Positions 5,876-13,641 of a stretch of 16,110 nt of DNA are shown here, in pieces. Origin of the DNA: Acidiluteibacter sp965660325 (GTDB lineage Bacteria; Bacteroidota; Bacteroidia; Flavobacteriales_E; Vicingaceae); contig CBFHZL010000060.1 in NCBI GenBank assembly GCA_965660325.1, positions 1-16,110 on the forward strand. Direction: 5' to 3'. The position numbers and the translations under genes were made by a program. The first letter of the stretch is position 1; every line of letters begins with the position of its first letter. The notes below the pieces were generated by a model, which was given only the letters and a program-made list of their open reading frames with translations, was not told the DNA's origin and did not search any database.

Positions 5876-7474
5876 ATGAAATTACAAGAAGAAATAAGCA
5901 AGCGCAAAACATTTGGTATCATCAGTCACCCTGATGCAGGAAAAACTACGCTAACAGAAAAGTTACTGTTGTTCGGGGGAGCTATTCAAACTGCGGGTGC
6001 TGTTAAAAACAATAAAATTACCAAGTCAGCGACTTCTGACTTCATGGAAATTGAAAAGCAGCGTGGGATTTCTGTAGCAACCTCGGTTATGGGTTTTCAA
6101 TACAAAGATAAATTGATCAATTTATTGGATACCCCCGGTCACAAGGATTTTGCTGAGGACACCTATAGAACGCTAACTGCAGTAGATAGTGTAATACTCG
6201 TAATTGATTGTGTGAAAGGTGTAGAAACGCAAACAGAGAAGCTAATGGAGGTTTGTCGTATGCGAAACACACCTGTAATTGTTTACATCAATAAGATGGA
6301 CTTAGATGGCCAAGACCCATTTGATTTGTTGGACGAATTAGAAGAAAAACTTTCTATCAATGTGCGTCCATTAAGTTGGCCAATTAGTATTGGGCCAACC
6401 TTCAAAGGCGTTTATAACTTGGTTGATCGAAATGTAAACCTATTTGATTCTAACAAAACGAAGATTGAAAAAGATGTGGTGACGATCTCTGATTTAACCG
6501 ACCCTAAACTTGACGAATTAGTAGGCAAATATGCTGATCAGTTAAGAGAGGATGTAGAACTTATCGAAGGCGTTTACGAACCATTTGATAAACAAGAATA
6601 TCTAGAAGGGCGAATAGCTCCTGTATTTTTTGGCAGTGCGGTTAACAACTTCGGTATTCGTGAAATGCTTGATACTTTCATAGAAATAGCACCTAACCCT
6701 AAGGCAAGAGAAGCTGAAGGGAAAGAAGTGATCCCTTCTGACAAAGACTTTAGCGGTTTTGTATTTAAAATTCACGCCAACTTAGATCCAAATCATCGTG
6801 ATCGAATTGCATTCTTGCGGGTTTGCTCTGGAACATTTGAGCGAAATAAGTTTTTTCACCATGTCCGTTTAAGCAAGAAAATTCGCTTCAATAACCCGAC
6901 GAGTTTCATGGCACAAGAGAAAAACTTAATCGAAAAAGCATATCCAGGGGATGTAATTGGATTATATGATACGGGAAATTTTAAGATTGGTGATACGCTA
7001 ACCGAAGGAGAGAATTTTATGTTCCAAGGTATTCCATCTTTTTCACCTGAGATTTTTAAAGAAGTGGTTAACGCTGACCCTATGAAAACTAAACAGCTGG
7101 AAAAGGGAATATCGCAATTAACTGATGAAGGTGTAGCACAACTATTTACCCAACGAATGGGAAACAAAAAGTACATTGGAACAGTTGGCGAACTCCAGTT
7201 TGAGGTAATCCAATATCGACTGAAGCATGAATACGGTGCAACTGCAAACTTTCATCCGATGAACTTTTACAAAGCATGCTGGATCACTTGCGATAAAAAA
7301 GAAGTCTTGGACGAATTTGTCCGTCTGAAATCAAATTATATTGTTTACGATAAAGACGAAAACCTTGTTTTCTTAGCACAAACAAGAGGTGTTCTGCAGA
7401 TTACCATGGACAATTATCCTGACATTAAATTCCACTTTACTTCAGAACACAATAAAGCAGCCATGTATGCTTAG
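5876..7474 (+). CDS. prfC: Peptide chain release factor 3 (RF3), GTPase
   Basis: This 532-residue translational GTPase is close in length to E. coli RF3 (529). RF3 uses GTP to remove RF1 or RF2 from the ribosome after peptide release and acts in the cytoplasm. GTPase motifs are all present: G1 HPDAGKTT (18-25), G2 RGIS (63-66), G3 DTPGH (85-89) and G4 NKMD (139-142). They are followed by the RF3-specific SWPIGIG-like segment, here SWPISIGPTFKGVY (167-180). The C-terminal part contains GELQFEVIQYRLKHEYG, diagnostic of RF3 as opposed to EF-G or LepA, whose extra domains are missing. The ATG gives the expected N-terminus MKLQEEISKRKTFGI. The gene has its own upstream -7 element and converges on the hydrolase gene with a 4-bp overlap of stop codons. 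Confidence 0.96.
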   Translation: MKLQEEISKRKTFGIISHPDAGKTTLTEKLLLFGGAIQTAGAVKNNKITKSATSDFMEIEKQRGISVATSVMGFQYKDKLINLLDTPGHKDFAEDTYRTLTAVDSVILVIDCVKGVETQTEKLMEVCRMRNTPVIVYINKMDLDGQDPFDLLDELEEKLSINVRPLSWPISIGPTFKGVYNLVDRNVNLFDSNKTKIEKDVVTISDLTDPKLDELVGKYADQLREDVELIEGVYEPFDKQEYLEGRIAPVFFGSAVNNFGIREMLDTFIEIAPNPKAREAEGKEVIPSDKDFSGFVFKIHANLDPNHRDRIAFLRVCSGTFERNKFFHHVRLSKKIRFNNPTSFMAQEKNLIEKAYPGDVIGLYDTGNFKIGDTLTEGENFMFQGIPSFSPEIFKEVVNADPMKTKQLEKGISQLTDEGVAQLFTQRMGNKKYIGTVGELQFEVIQYRLKHEYGATANFHPMNFYKACWITCDKKEVLDEFVRLKSNYIVYDKDENLVFLAQTRGVLQITMDNYPDIKFHFTSEHNKAAMYA

Positions 7475-8274
7475 GCTAGCAGTTCAGAAATAGCTTTTTT
7501 GTAGGCTTCAAATGACATTAAGTCGTTATGTGTGCCGCCATCTATCGTTACTAACTTCACTTTAGGGTGTAGTCGCTTCAGCTTTACTGCTGATTTGTAA
7601 GGAATTTGCTTGTCTTCTGTGCCATGAAACATGTAAATTGGACAATCAACACCTGACAAATAGCGATCTGTTCTGAACTTATATTTGGTAATTAAATCAG
7701 CAGGTAGATAAGCTTTGTGGCAACGAATTAAATCAATGAAGTTATAATACGGCGTTTCTAAAATTAGCGCTTTAGGATTGTTATTGCTTGCTAAGCGTGA
7801 AGCTATACCTGTACCTAAGGAATATCCGTAAATAATTACAGTGCTTTCTGCATATTCTTCCAATAACTGATGATATATGATTTTTGCATCTCTTTGTAAT
7901 TCTCGTTCTCGCTTTATTTTACCATCGCTCTTTCCAAATCCTCGATAGTCAAACAGAAGAATATCATAATTTAATTCAGTAAGATGTTGAATTTCCTCCC
8001 CATAGTATTTAACATTTTCAGCATTTCCATGAAGGTAAAAAATTAAGCCACGAGGCTCCTTTACTTTAAATTGGATACCATTTAAATAAACTTGATTTCC
8101 TACTTCGAACCACCGCTCTACGAATGGAACAGTAAAATGAAACTTAAACTCTTTACTGAGTCGTATAGGATTAAATATGAGTGCTTCTTGTAGTAAATAA
8201 AAAGTAAAAATAATACCAATTATTATTGCAATAACGCATAAAACGATTAAAGAAATCCAAATTGGTGTTGCCAT
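7471..8274 (-). CDS. Membrane-anchored alpha/beta hydrolase (ABHD13/Bem46-like)
   Basis: The 267-residue protein has one N-terminal transmembrane helix (about 5-28) followed by an alpha/beta-hydrolase fold. Visible motifs are the oxyanion-hole segment HGNAEN (82-87), FDYRGFGKSDG (108-118), the nucleophile elbow GYSLG with S152 (150-154), an acidic residue at D221 in FHGTEDKQIP, and the catalytic H249 in GGTHND. The triad Ser-Asp-His is intact, so an active serine hydrolase (esterase, thioesterase or lipase-like) is likely. FDYRGFGKS with HGNAEN resembles the Bem46/ABHD13/ABHD17 group, where ABHD17 members remove acyl groups from proteins; the substrate here is unknown. The active domain probably lies on one face of the inner membrane. 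It is transcribed alone, divergent from the thioredoxin operon and convergent with prfC. Confidence 0.88.
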   Translation of the reverse strand: MATPIWISLIVLCVIAIIIGIIFTFYLLQEALIFNPIRLSKEFKFHFTVPFVERWFEVGNQVYLNGIQFKVKEPRGLIFYLHGNAENVKYYGEEIQHLTELNYDILLFDYRGFGKSDGKIKRERELQRDAKIIYHQLLEEYAESTVIIYGYSLGTGIASRLASNNNPKALILETPYYNFIDLIRCHKAYLPADLITKYKFRTDRYLSGVDCPIYMFHGTEDKQIPYKSAVKLKRLHPKVKLVTIDGGTHNDLMSFEAYKKAISELLA

Positions 8275-8388
8275 AGGTCAATGATAAGAATTAATCTAAT
8301 GAACCCGCTAATTAAATGTATCTAAACTGTTATAAAAAAACCTTAGCAGTATCATCTAATAGCTAACAAAATATGGGCCAAGTGGTTG

Positions 8389-8402
8389 TTAACATTCGTT
8401 AA
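8389..8402. promoter_or_regulatory. Small palindrome abutting the -33 box of the thioredoxin operon
   Basis: TTAAC and GTTAA, separated by ATTC, form a 5-bp inverted repeat that ends one base before the TTTG -33 element at 8403. This position suits an operator, but such short AT-rich palindromes occur often by chance. Confidence 0.25.
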
Positions 8403-8436
8403 TTTGATCTTTAGGAGTCTATAAATCGTAAATTTG
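8403..8436 (+). promoter_or_regulatory. Bacteroidetes-type promoter (TTTG-N22-TAAATTTG)
   Basis: TTTG at 8403-8406 and TAAATTTG at 8429-8436 match both halves of the Bacteroidetes promoter with a 22-base spacer. Transcription would begin near 8443, shortly before the ATG at 8455. The upstream TTG at 8434, which would extend the reading frame by seven codons, falls inside the -7 element and is therefore unlikely to be the start. Confidence 0.65.
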
Positions 8437-8454
8437 GAAGTAAATGTTTTTTCT

Positions 8455-9861
8455 ATGAAGTTTATACAAAAATCAATACTATTAATTAATCTATTTTCTT
8501 CAATTTCAATTTTTGCACAACCTGCTTATGAGTTAGATTTTAAAGTAGATGGATTGTCTAATGGTCAAATATTTTTAGCCAATTATTACGGCTCAGGCCA
8601 ATACTACAAAGATACGGCAGAAGTTGTGGATGGAGCATTTAGTTTCACAGGTGATACACCGTTGAAGGAAGGAATGTATTCAATTGTAAAGGATAACGGA
8701 AGGTTAGTTGATTTGTTCGTAGACGCTCAGCAGTTTAGTATGCAAACGGATACTTCAGGTTTAATTAAAAACATGAAGATTACAGGCAGTCCTGAAAATA
8801 CCTTGTTTTATGAGTATATGAACTACCTCAGTGCACAGCAAGAAACGATGAAAGCGCTTCGAACTAAAGTAGAACTTGCTGAAAAGAAAAAAGAAAAGGA
8901 AAAAATTGAGAAAGAAATAGAAGATTTAGATCAGAAAGTGAGCGACTATCGAGAGAGTTTTTTCAAAAAAAACGCAGACAGTTTTACCGCTAAATTCTTA
9001 CAAGCTATGGAGTTTCCAAAAATTCCTGAGACTCCAAAATTAAAAGATGGATCAGCCGATAGCCTTTTCCCATACCGATACACAAAAGCTCATTTATTTG
9101 ATCATATCGACTTTAATGATGAACGATTTATTAATTCTCCTGCTTATCATGACAAGTTGGTGTATTACATTAGTAAGTTGACACCACAAATACCTGATAG
9201 TATTAATGCTGCAGCAGACTATCTATTAGGAAAGGCGACTAATCCTGAAATATTTAGATATACACTCAGTTACATCACTTCTACCTATGAAAAAAGCGAG
9301 TATATAGGCATGGATGCCGTTTTCGTGCACATGGCAAGAAATTACTATTTAAATGGCAAAGCCGATTGGGTCTCTAAAAGTCAGCTAAAAAAGGTAAAGG
9401 AACGAGCTGATGCTTTAGAACCATTATTGATTGGCAAAAAAGCTCCAAACATAATTGTTAAAGACACATCACAGACCAAGTTTCTGCAGCTGTATGATGT
9501 AAATGCAAAATACACCATTGTATACATTTGGTCTCCTGAGTGTGGACATTGCAAAAAGTCTACACCGAAACTTAAAAAGATGTATGATAAATACAAAAAA
9601 GATGGTGTAAAGGTATTTGCTGTGGGCAACGACTTTGAGAATGAAAAATGGATTGACTTCATAAAGAAAAACAAACTAGACTTTATAAATGGTTCTGATG
9701 GTGGTGAATTTACTTCTAACTTTAGAAGCTTATACGATGTTTACAGCACCCCTCAAACCTACTTGTTAGATGCTGACAAAAAGATTTTAGTTAAAAAAAT
9801 CGAGATTGAAGAGCTAGATAAAGTAATTGAGCAATTGTTAAAAGAAGACGCTGATGAATAA
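8455..9861 (+). CDS. DUF4369/DUF5106-type TlpA-like thiol-disulphide oxidoreductase
   Basis: The 468-residue exported protein has a signal peptide cleaved near IFAQ (residue 22). Residues about 25-125 resemble DUF4369, a beta-rich domain (KVDGLSNGQIFLANYYGSGQ, then DTAEVVDGAFSFTG). A charged coiled coil (about 132-168) and a helical DUF5106-like region (about 170-320) follow. The C-terminal thioredoxin-fold domain (about 325-465) starts at LLIGKKAPNI and contains YIWSPECGHCKK with the redox pair C363 and C366. A TP pair at P433 probably supplies the cis-proline. TlpA/ResA-like proteins keep periplasmic cysteines reduced, for instance in cytochrome maturation or oxidase assembly. The last 8 bp overlap the SCO gene, which strongly suggests shared function. 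The ATG at 8455 gives a clean signal peptide and a promoter just upstream. Confidence 0.87.
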   Translation: MKFIQKSILLINLFSSISIFAQPAYELDFKVDGLSNGQIFLANYYGSGQYYKDTAEVVDGAFSFTGDTPLKEGMYSIVKDNGRLVDLFVDAQQFSMQTDTSGLIKNMKITGSPENTLFYEYMNYLSAQQETMKALRTKVELAEKKKEKEKIEKEIEDLDQKVSDYRESFFKKNADSFTAKFLQAMEFPKIPETPKLKDGSADSLFPYRYTKAHLFDHIDFNDERFINSPAYHDKLVYYISKLTPQIPDSINAAADYLLGKATNPEIFRYTLSYITSTYEKSEYIGMDAVFVHMARNYYLNGKADWVSKSQLKKVKERADALEPLLIGKKAPNIIVKDTSQTKFLQLYDVNAKYTIVYIWSPECGHCKKSTPKLKKMYDKYKKDGVKVFAVGNDFENEKWIDFIKKNKLDFINGSDGGEFTSNFRSLYDVYSTPQTYLLDADKKILVKKIEIEELDKVIEQLLKEDADE

Positions 9862-10504
9862 AGTTGGATTGTTTATCAGTTTTGCGGTGATGGTAGTTGG
9901 AATTGGGATTGCTTATGTTATGCTTGACCAACCTGTACCTTTAAAAATCTATAGCCCAAAAGATTTGAATCCAGATTTGGTAGACGAAGACCAGCGAGAC
10001 GTATATAAAAATCATCGTATACGAGATTTTGAGTTGGTCAATCAATTTGGCGATACTGTAAACAATCGCTTCTTAGAAGGTAAAATCTATGTAGCTGATT
10101 TCTTCTTCACGACCTGCCCTGCGATTTGCCCTGTAATGAGTAATGAGTTGGAGCGTGTTCAAGATGCATTTGATGATGACAAGCAAATTCACATTGTTTC
10201 TCATTCTGTACAGCCTGAATATGATTCGCCTGAAGTGCTTAAAGAATACGCAGCTCTACACCAAGCAAACCCAAATCAATGGACGTTTTTAACAGGAGAC
10301 AAAGCAGAAATCTACAGCTTAGCAAGAAAGTCTTATTTTGCTGTCACTACAGATGGCGATGGTGGAATAAATGATTTCATACACACTGAAAACTTTATAT
10401 TGGTAGATACTAAAAAGCGGATTAGAGGGTTTTATGACGGTACCTCTAGCCAAGATGTAGACCGATTGATTAAAGACATTAAGATTTTAAAAGATGAGGT
10501 TTAG
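9854..10504 (+). CDS. SCO1/SenC family copper chaperone
   Basis: The 216-residue protein has one N-terminal membrane anchor (about 5-24) and a periplasmic thioredoxin-fold SCO domain. The metal site is complete: FTTCPAICPVM with C88 and C92, and H177 in DFIHTENFILVD. Other family features are RDFELVNQFGDTV (57-69), the VADFFF strand, an IVSHSVQPEYDSPEVL segment (114-129) and WTFLTGD (143-149). SCO proteins deliver copper to the CuA site of cytochrome c oxidase or act in thiol-disulphide exchange there. The start ATG overlaps the TlpA-like gene by 8 bp, and the end overlaps the next small gene by 11 bp, so all three are probably translated as one coupled unit. No oxidase subunits are visible in the window. 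Confidence 0.94.
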   Translation: MNKVGLFISFAVMVVGIGIAYVMLDQPVPLKIYSPKDLNPDLVDEDQRDVYKNHRIRDFELVNQFGDTVNNRFLEGKIYVADFFFTTCPAICPVMSNELERVQDAFDDDKQIHIVSHSVQPEYDSPEVLKEYAALHQANPNQWTFLTGDKAEIYSLARKSYFAVTTDGDGGINDFIHTENFILVDTKKRIRGFYDGTSSQDVDRLIKDIKILKDEV

Positions 10505-10706
10505 TTTACTGCTTATTTTAAGTTTTCTGCTATTTGGCTGTAATCCTTATAAAGGTTTTACCGGTGTAGATCCCAAAGGAATGGGTAGGAAACCTCCAAG
10601 TGTAAAAATATCTGACGATATTCAAAAAAGTCAAAAGAAAGGAAATCGAAAAATGAAGCGCGAGATGAGAAAAAAGCGCAAAAAATATGGAGCTCCTACA
10701 AATTAG
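10494..10706 (+). CDS. Small, very basic lipoprotein of unknown function
   Basis: A 70-residue product with a lipoprotein signal peptide: MRF, a hydrophobic stretch and lipobox LLFGC, lipidated cysteine at residue 16. The mature part is about 55 residues, starts NPYKGFTGVDPKGMG and becomes extremely basic (residues 40-65 are mostly K and R, in KKGNRKMKREMRKKRKK). No known domain recognised. Its start overlaps the SCO gene by 11 bp, so it is probably expressed with the thioredoxin and copper chaperone. The basic tail could contact lipid headgroups, peptidoglycan or an acidic partner; this is inference. Its final 11 bases overlap the 3' end of the minus-strand ATPase gene. Confidence 0.75.
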   Translation: MRFSLLLILSFLLFGCNPYKGFTGVDPKGMGRKPPSVKISDDIQKSQKKGNRKMKREMRKKRKKYGAPTN

Positions 10707-11484
10707 ATTTTAATTGAAATGTTCTCGTTTTTGGATCAAAGATTACTTGATCACTTTTAAAGGCTTTGTTAAATAGACCAGAACTCACTGCTTCATCAGG
10801 GGTCGCAATTTTTAGATGATGTTCGTTCGAAATCAACCATAGTTTATCAGCTGCTTGAAGCGCTAATTCTACTTGGTGCGTAGAAATGATAATAGTCGTA
10901 TTTGTTGTTTTTGAAAGTCGTTGTAACAAACTAAAAATCTCCACTTTATTGATCAAATCTAAATGATTCAGTGGCTCATCAAGGAGTATTATTGGTGTTT
11001 GTTGAGCAATGGCTCTCGCAATTAATACCTTCTGTTTTTCACCATCACTTAAGTTACTAAAGTAGCGATCTGCAAGATGGTCTATTCCACATAGCTCGAT
11101 GGCTTTGTTAATGATTTCACAATCGTGACATGACAATTTTGCCAACCAATTGGTAAAGGGATATCGGCCAAATGCGACTAAATCAAAAACCGTAATTAAT
11201 CCAATCGCAACTTTATCCGTAAGCACTAAACTCATTTGAGTGGATAACTCTTGACTGTCGTATGCTTCGATAGGCTTTCTATTTATAGCAATCGTTCCGG
11301 ATAGCTGCTTTAAGTTTCCAGATAAGGTCTTTAGAAGGGTTGATTTTCCCATCCCATTTTCACCAATTAAGCAAATAAACTCCCCTCTATTAACCGATGT
11401 TGAAATAGGTGCCATTATAGCACAACCCGACGATTGACTTCCGTAGCCAATTAATAGTTCCTTTATATGAATTAGTGCGTCCAT
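10696..11484 (-). CDS. ABC transporter ATPase, FecE/BtuD type
   Basis: The 262-residue cytoplasmic ATPase powers import of a metal chelate by the transporter encoded with it. Walker A is GENGMGKST (41-49), the ABC signature LSDGEKQKV (145-153), Walker B IILLDEP (165-171) and the switch histidine H203 in STHQ. The segment TVFDLVAFGRYPFTNW (98-113) is typical of the iron-siderophore/cobalamin family (FecE, FhuC, BtuD). The usual Q-loop glutamine is not apparent: the segment reads LVLTDKVAIG (86-95), as I recall for related Bacteroidetes proteins. Its start overlaps the permease stop by one base (TAATG), indicating translational coupling. It is last in its operon, and its 3' end overlaps the basic lipoprotein gene by 11 bp. 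Confidence 0.9.
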   Translation of the reverse strand: MDALIHIKELLIGYGSQSSGCAIMAPISTSVNRGEFICLIGENGMGKSTLLKTLSGNLKQLSGTIAINRKPIEAYDSQELSTQMSLVLTDKVAIGLITVFDLVAFGRYPFTNWLAKLSCHDCEIINKAIELCGIDHLADRYFSNLSDGEKQKVLIARAIAQQTPIILLDEPLNHLDLINKVEIFSLLQRLSKTTNTTIIISTHQVELALQAADKLWLISNEHHLKIATPDEAVSSGLFNKAFKSDQVIFDPKTRTFQLKSNL

Positions 11485-12506
11485 TATATATTAGATGAAA
11501 TCTTTTTTCTTCCCAAAACCATCCAAAAAATAATTGGAATACCTAAAATAGCCGTAATAGAGTTGATCGGTAATACCAGATCACTAAATGGTAAATGAGC
11601 AATGCAATCACTTATCAATAAAATATTAATCCCCATTAGAATGATTGAAGGAAATAAGACTTGCGCATTCGATGTCTGAAACCACACCCGAGATAAATGT
11701 GGAACTACGATTCCTATAAAACCAATTGGTCCACAAAAGGCAGTAACGGAGCCTGCTAGTAGTCCTGCACTTAAAATAATAATTAACCTACTTCTAAGTA
11801 ATCGAACACCCATACTTTTCGCATAAGACTCTCCCATCAGCAGCACATTAAGTGGTTTTACCTGCGTAAGTGCAAGTACCAGGCCTGTCACTACAGCGAT
11901 GGCTAACACACTAATTTCACTGTAATTCACACCATCTAAACTACCTAATGTCCATACTACAAATGATTTTAATTGATCAGATGCGCTGAAATATTGTAAT
12001 ACACCGATAATAGCAGTTGTAAGAGATCCTAACATGATTCCAACTATCAACACAGTCATGATGTCTTTTACGCGAACAGATATTGCAAAAACGAGTAACA
12101 GGATAAATAAAGCTCCTAAAGTTGCAGCTAATGCAATAGACCAATCATGAATCTGAATAGCTCCACCAAACAACCATCCACCGGTAAGCACAAGCAATGA
12201 AACCCCTAAGCTCGCCCCTGAACTAATTCCTAAAATGTATGGACCTGCTAAAGGGTTTCGAAAAAGGACCTGCATTTGGAACCCGCTAATTGAAATCGCT
12301 GCACCGCATAACAAAGCAGTTAATATCCGCGGCAAGCGGCTTTGCGTCACAATCGTTTTCCAAGCTACATTGGTAGACTCACCAGAAATAACGTCTATTA
12401 TCTCTGAGAACGGAATGGATACAGAACCAAAAAAAAGATTCGCCAACACAAGAATGGGTAGCAAACCGACTAAAATAGTCCACTTATTTTTGTTCGATAA
12501 CTTCAT
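11484..12506 (-). CDS. ABC transporter permease, FecCD/BtuC family
   Basis: The 340-residue inner-membrane protein has about ten hydrophobic helices and the FecCD/BtuC signatures: RLPR (57-60), RNPLAGPYILGISSGA (83-98), VWTLGSLDG (184-192), a coupling segment LLMGESYAKSMGV (222-234) that contacts the ATPase, and GPIGFIGIVVPHLSR (259-273). Such permeases act as homodimers moving siderophores, haem or vitamin B12 from a periplasmic binding protein to the cytoplasm. Length is normal. The ATG directly abuts the stop of the binding-protein gene (no spacing), and the stop overlaps the ATPase start by one base. Substrate cannot be decided from this protein alone. Confidence 0.92.
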   Translation of the reverse strand: MKLSNKNKWTILVGLLPILVLANLFFGSVSIPFSEIIDVISGESTNVAWKTIVTQSRLPRILTALLCGAAISISGFQMQVLFRNPLAGPYILGISSGASLGVSLLVLTGGWLFGGAIQIHDWSIALAATLGALFILLLVFAISVRVKDIMTVLIVGIMLGSLTTAIIGVLQYFSASDQLKSFVVWTLGSLDGVNYSEISVLAIAVVTGLVLALTQVKPLNVLLMGESYAKSMGVRLLRSRLIIILSAGLLAGSVTAFCGPIGFIGIVVPHLSRVWFQTSNAQVLFPSIILMGINILLISDCIAHLPFSDLVLPINSITAILGIPIIFWMVLGRKKISSNI

Positions 12507-13640
12507 TTAATCTAACCGTTCGTAATAGTTAAATGAATCTTGATGCAGATCGGGATGAAATATCTGGATAAGGTCTGATAAGATTAAATCAGGCCGGGCC
12601 GCTCCAGTTTCCCAATAATCATTTCCGAAATAAGAAGTCATTGTCAGGGTATTGTTATACACCTGCTTGCTCTGGTAGGCTTTAAACAGGGCGAAACGTT
12701 CATCAATCATAGCCATATCCTCTAACGATCGGTAAGTGGATACATTTAACCAAAACTCAGCATCGATTGCTTTGGCAATTACTGACTCAAAATCTAAAGG
12801 AAGACTAACCGACTCTTGATTTGAAGACCATAAATAATTAGCCCCTGCATCTTTCAATAATGCTGCTTGAAAAGAATTTCCTCCCGGTACATACCACGTC
12901 CCTTTCCATGGCACTGCGGTAAAAACTGTTGGTTTGTTTGCAGCATTTTTTGCAACTCTACTTAGTTCCAAGTAATCCGCTTCTACTTTCGTAAAAAGGT
13001 TTAAAGCAACTTCAGTTTTACCATACAAAGCTCCAAAAACTTTGATCCACTCCGCTTTTGCCAAAGGCGTAGGCTCCATGTATTCGGAATTAATTAATAC
13101 ACGCTGACCAAATCGTTGTAGCTCCTTTAGCTGACTTAACCCCTTAGCATCTATGGCAAATCCCATTATTACATCTGGGTTTAACACAATCGCTTGTTCT
13201 ACGTTTAATTCAGGCTCGCCAAGGTCCTTGATGTAACCATTTGTGGCAGCTGTGTACACTGTGGAATCGTATATCGTGTTTTTACCGCTTACCGCCACTA
13301 TTGAGGGCAGTTCATCTAATAAACGAATAAATGGTATGTAGGTGGCTGAAAGTGCTGCTATCGTAGTAACCGGAATCGGTATAATTTCACCTTCATAGTT
13401 AGTCGGCACATTAGCAGAATCCTTCGTTAAGTAATAACTAAAAGATTCCTGGTTCCCCTTGTAAGACTGTTTAACTGTTAGTAATTGGTATCCATCAAAT
13501 TGGGTTAGCTCAAACCCTTCTGCATACTTTACAGGAATGGACTCGCCGTTCATTTCTTCAGCACCACTCGATTCTTTTGGAGAAGAGGTACAACTGCTGA
13601 TAACAACCACAGCCAAACATGTAAAAAAATAGCGCATCAT
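12507..13640 (-). CDS. Periplasmic binding lipoprotein of a FecB/BtuF-type importer
   Basis: This 377-residue protein begins with a lipoprotein signal peptide (MMRYFF, hydrophobic core, lipobox VISSC, cysteine at residue 17) and continues as a class III periplasmic binding protein. Typical segments are IPVTTIAALSATYIPFIRLL, IVAVSGKNTIYD, GEPELNVEQAIVLNPDVIMG (the conserved motif E-x-ILxLxPDLV-like) and, later, WKGTWYVPGGNSFQAALLKD with an acidic loop nearby. It captures a chelated metal or cobalamin and hands it to the permease. The frame could start earlier at 13679, but the residues before 13640 are basic and overlap the upstream gene, whereas ATG at 13638-13640 starts the signal peptide and follows the upstream stop by one base. 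A second ATG is immediately adjacent. Substrate unresolved: siderophore, haem and B12 are all possible. Confidence 0.9.
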   Translation of the reverse strand: MMRYFFTCLAVVVISSCTSSPKESSGAEEMNGESIPVKYAEGFELTQFDGYQLLTVKQSYKGNQESFSYYLTKDSANVPTNYEGEIIPIPVTTIAALSATYIPFIRLLDELPSIVAVSGKNTIYDSTVYTAATNGYIKDLGEPELNVEQAIVLNPDVIMGFAIDAKGLSQLKELQRFGQRVLINSEYMEPTPLAKAEWIKVFGALYGKTEVALNLFTKVEADYLELSRVAKNAANKPTVFTAVPWKGTWYVPGGNSFQAALLKDAGANYLWSSNQESVSLPLDFESVIAKAIDAEFWLNVSTYRSLEDMAMIDERFALFKAYQSKQVYNNTLTMTSYFGNDYWETGAARPDLILSDLIQIFHPDLHQDSFNYYERLD

Positions 13641-13641
13641 T

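Noticed and set aside
10675..10700. GGAGCTCC followed on the minus strand by a T run, as a terminator for the ATPase gene
   Set aside because: The palindrome leaves no room for a loop, so the real stem would be two pairs. The T run is explained by Lys codons of the small lipoprotein gene on the other strand.
12235..12510. Plus-strand 91-residue open frame
   Set aside because: It lies opposite the permease gene, whose FecCD motifs cover the same bases, and its translation has no recognisable features.
12235..13640. Cobalamin riboswitch or Fur box upstream of the importer
   Set aside because: There is only 1 bp between the repeat protein and the binding-protein gene, and no riboswitch-like or Fur-like element could be recognised there.
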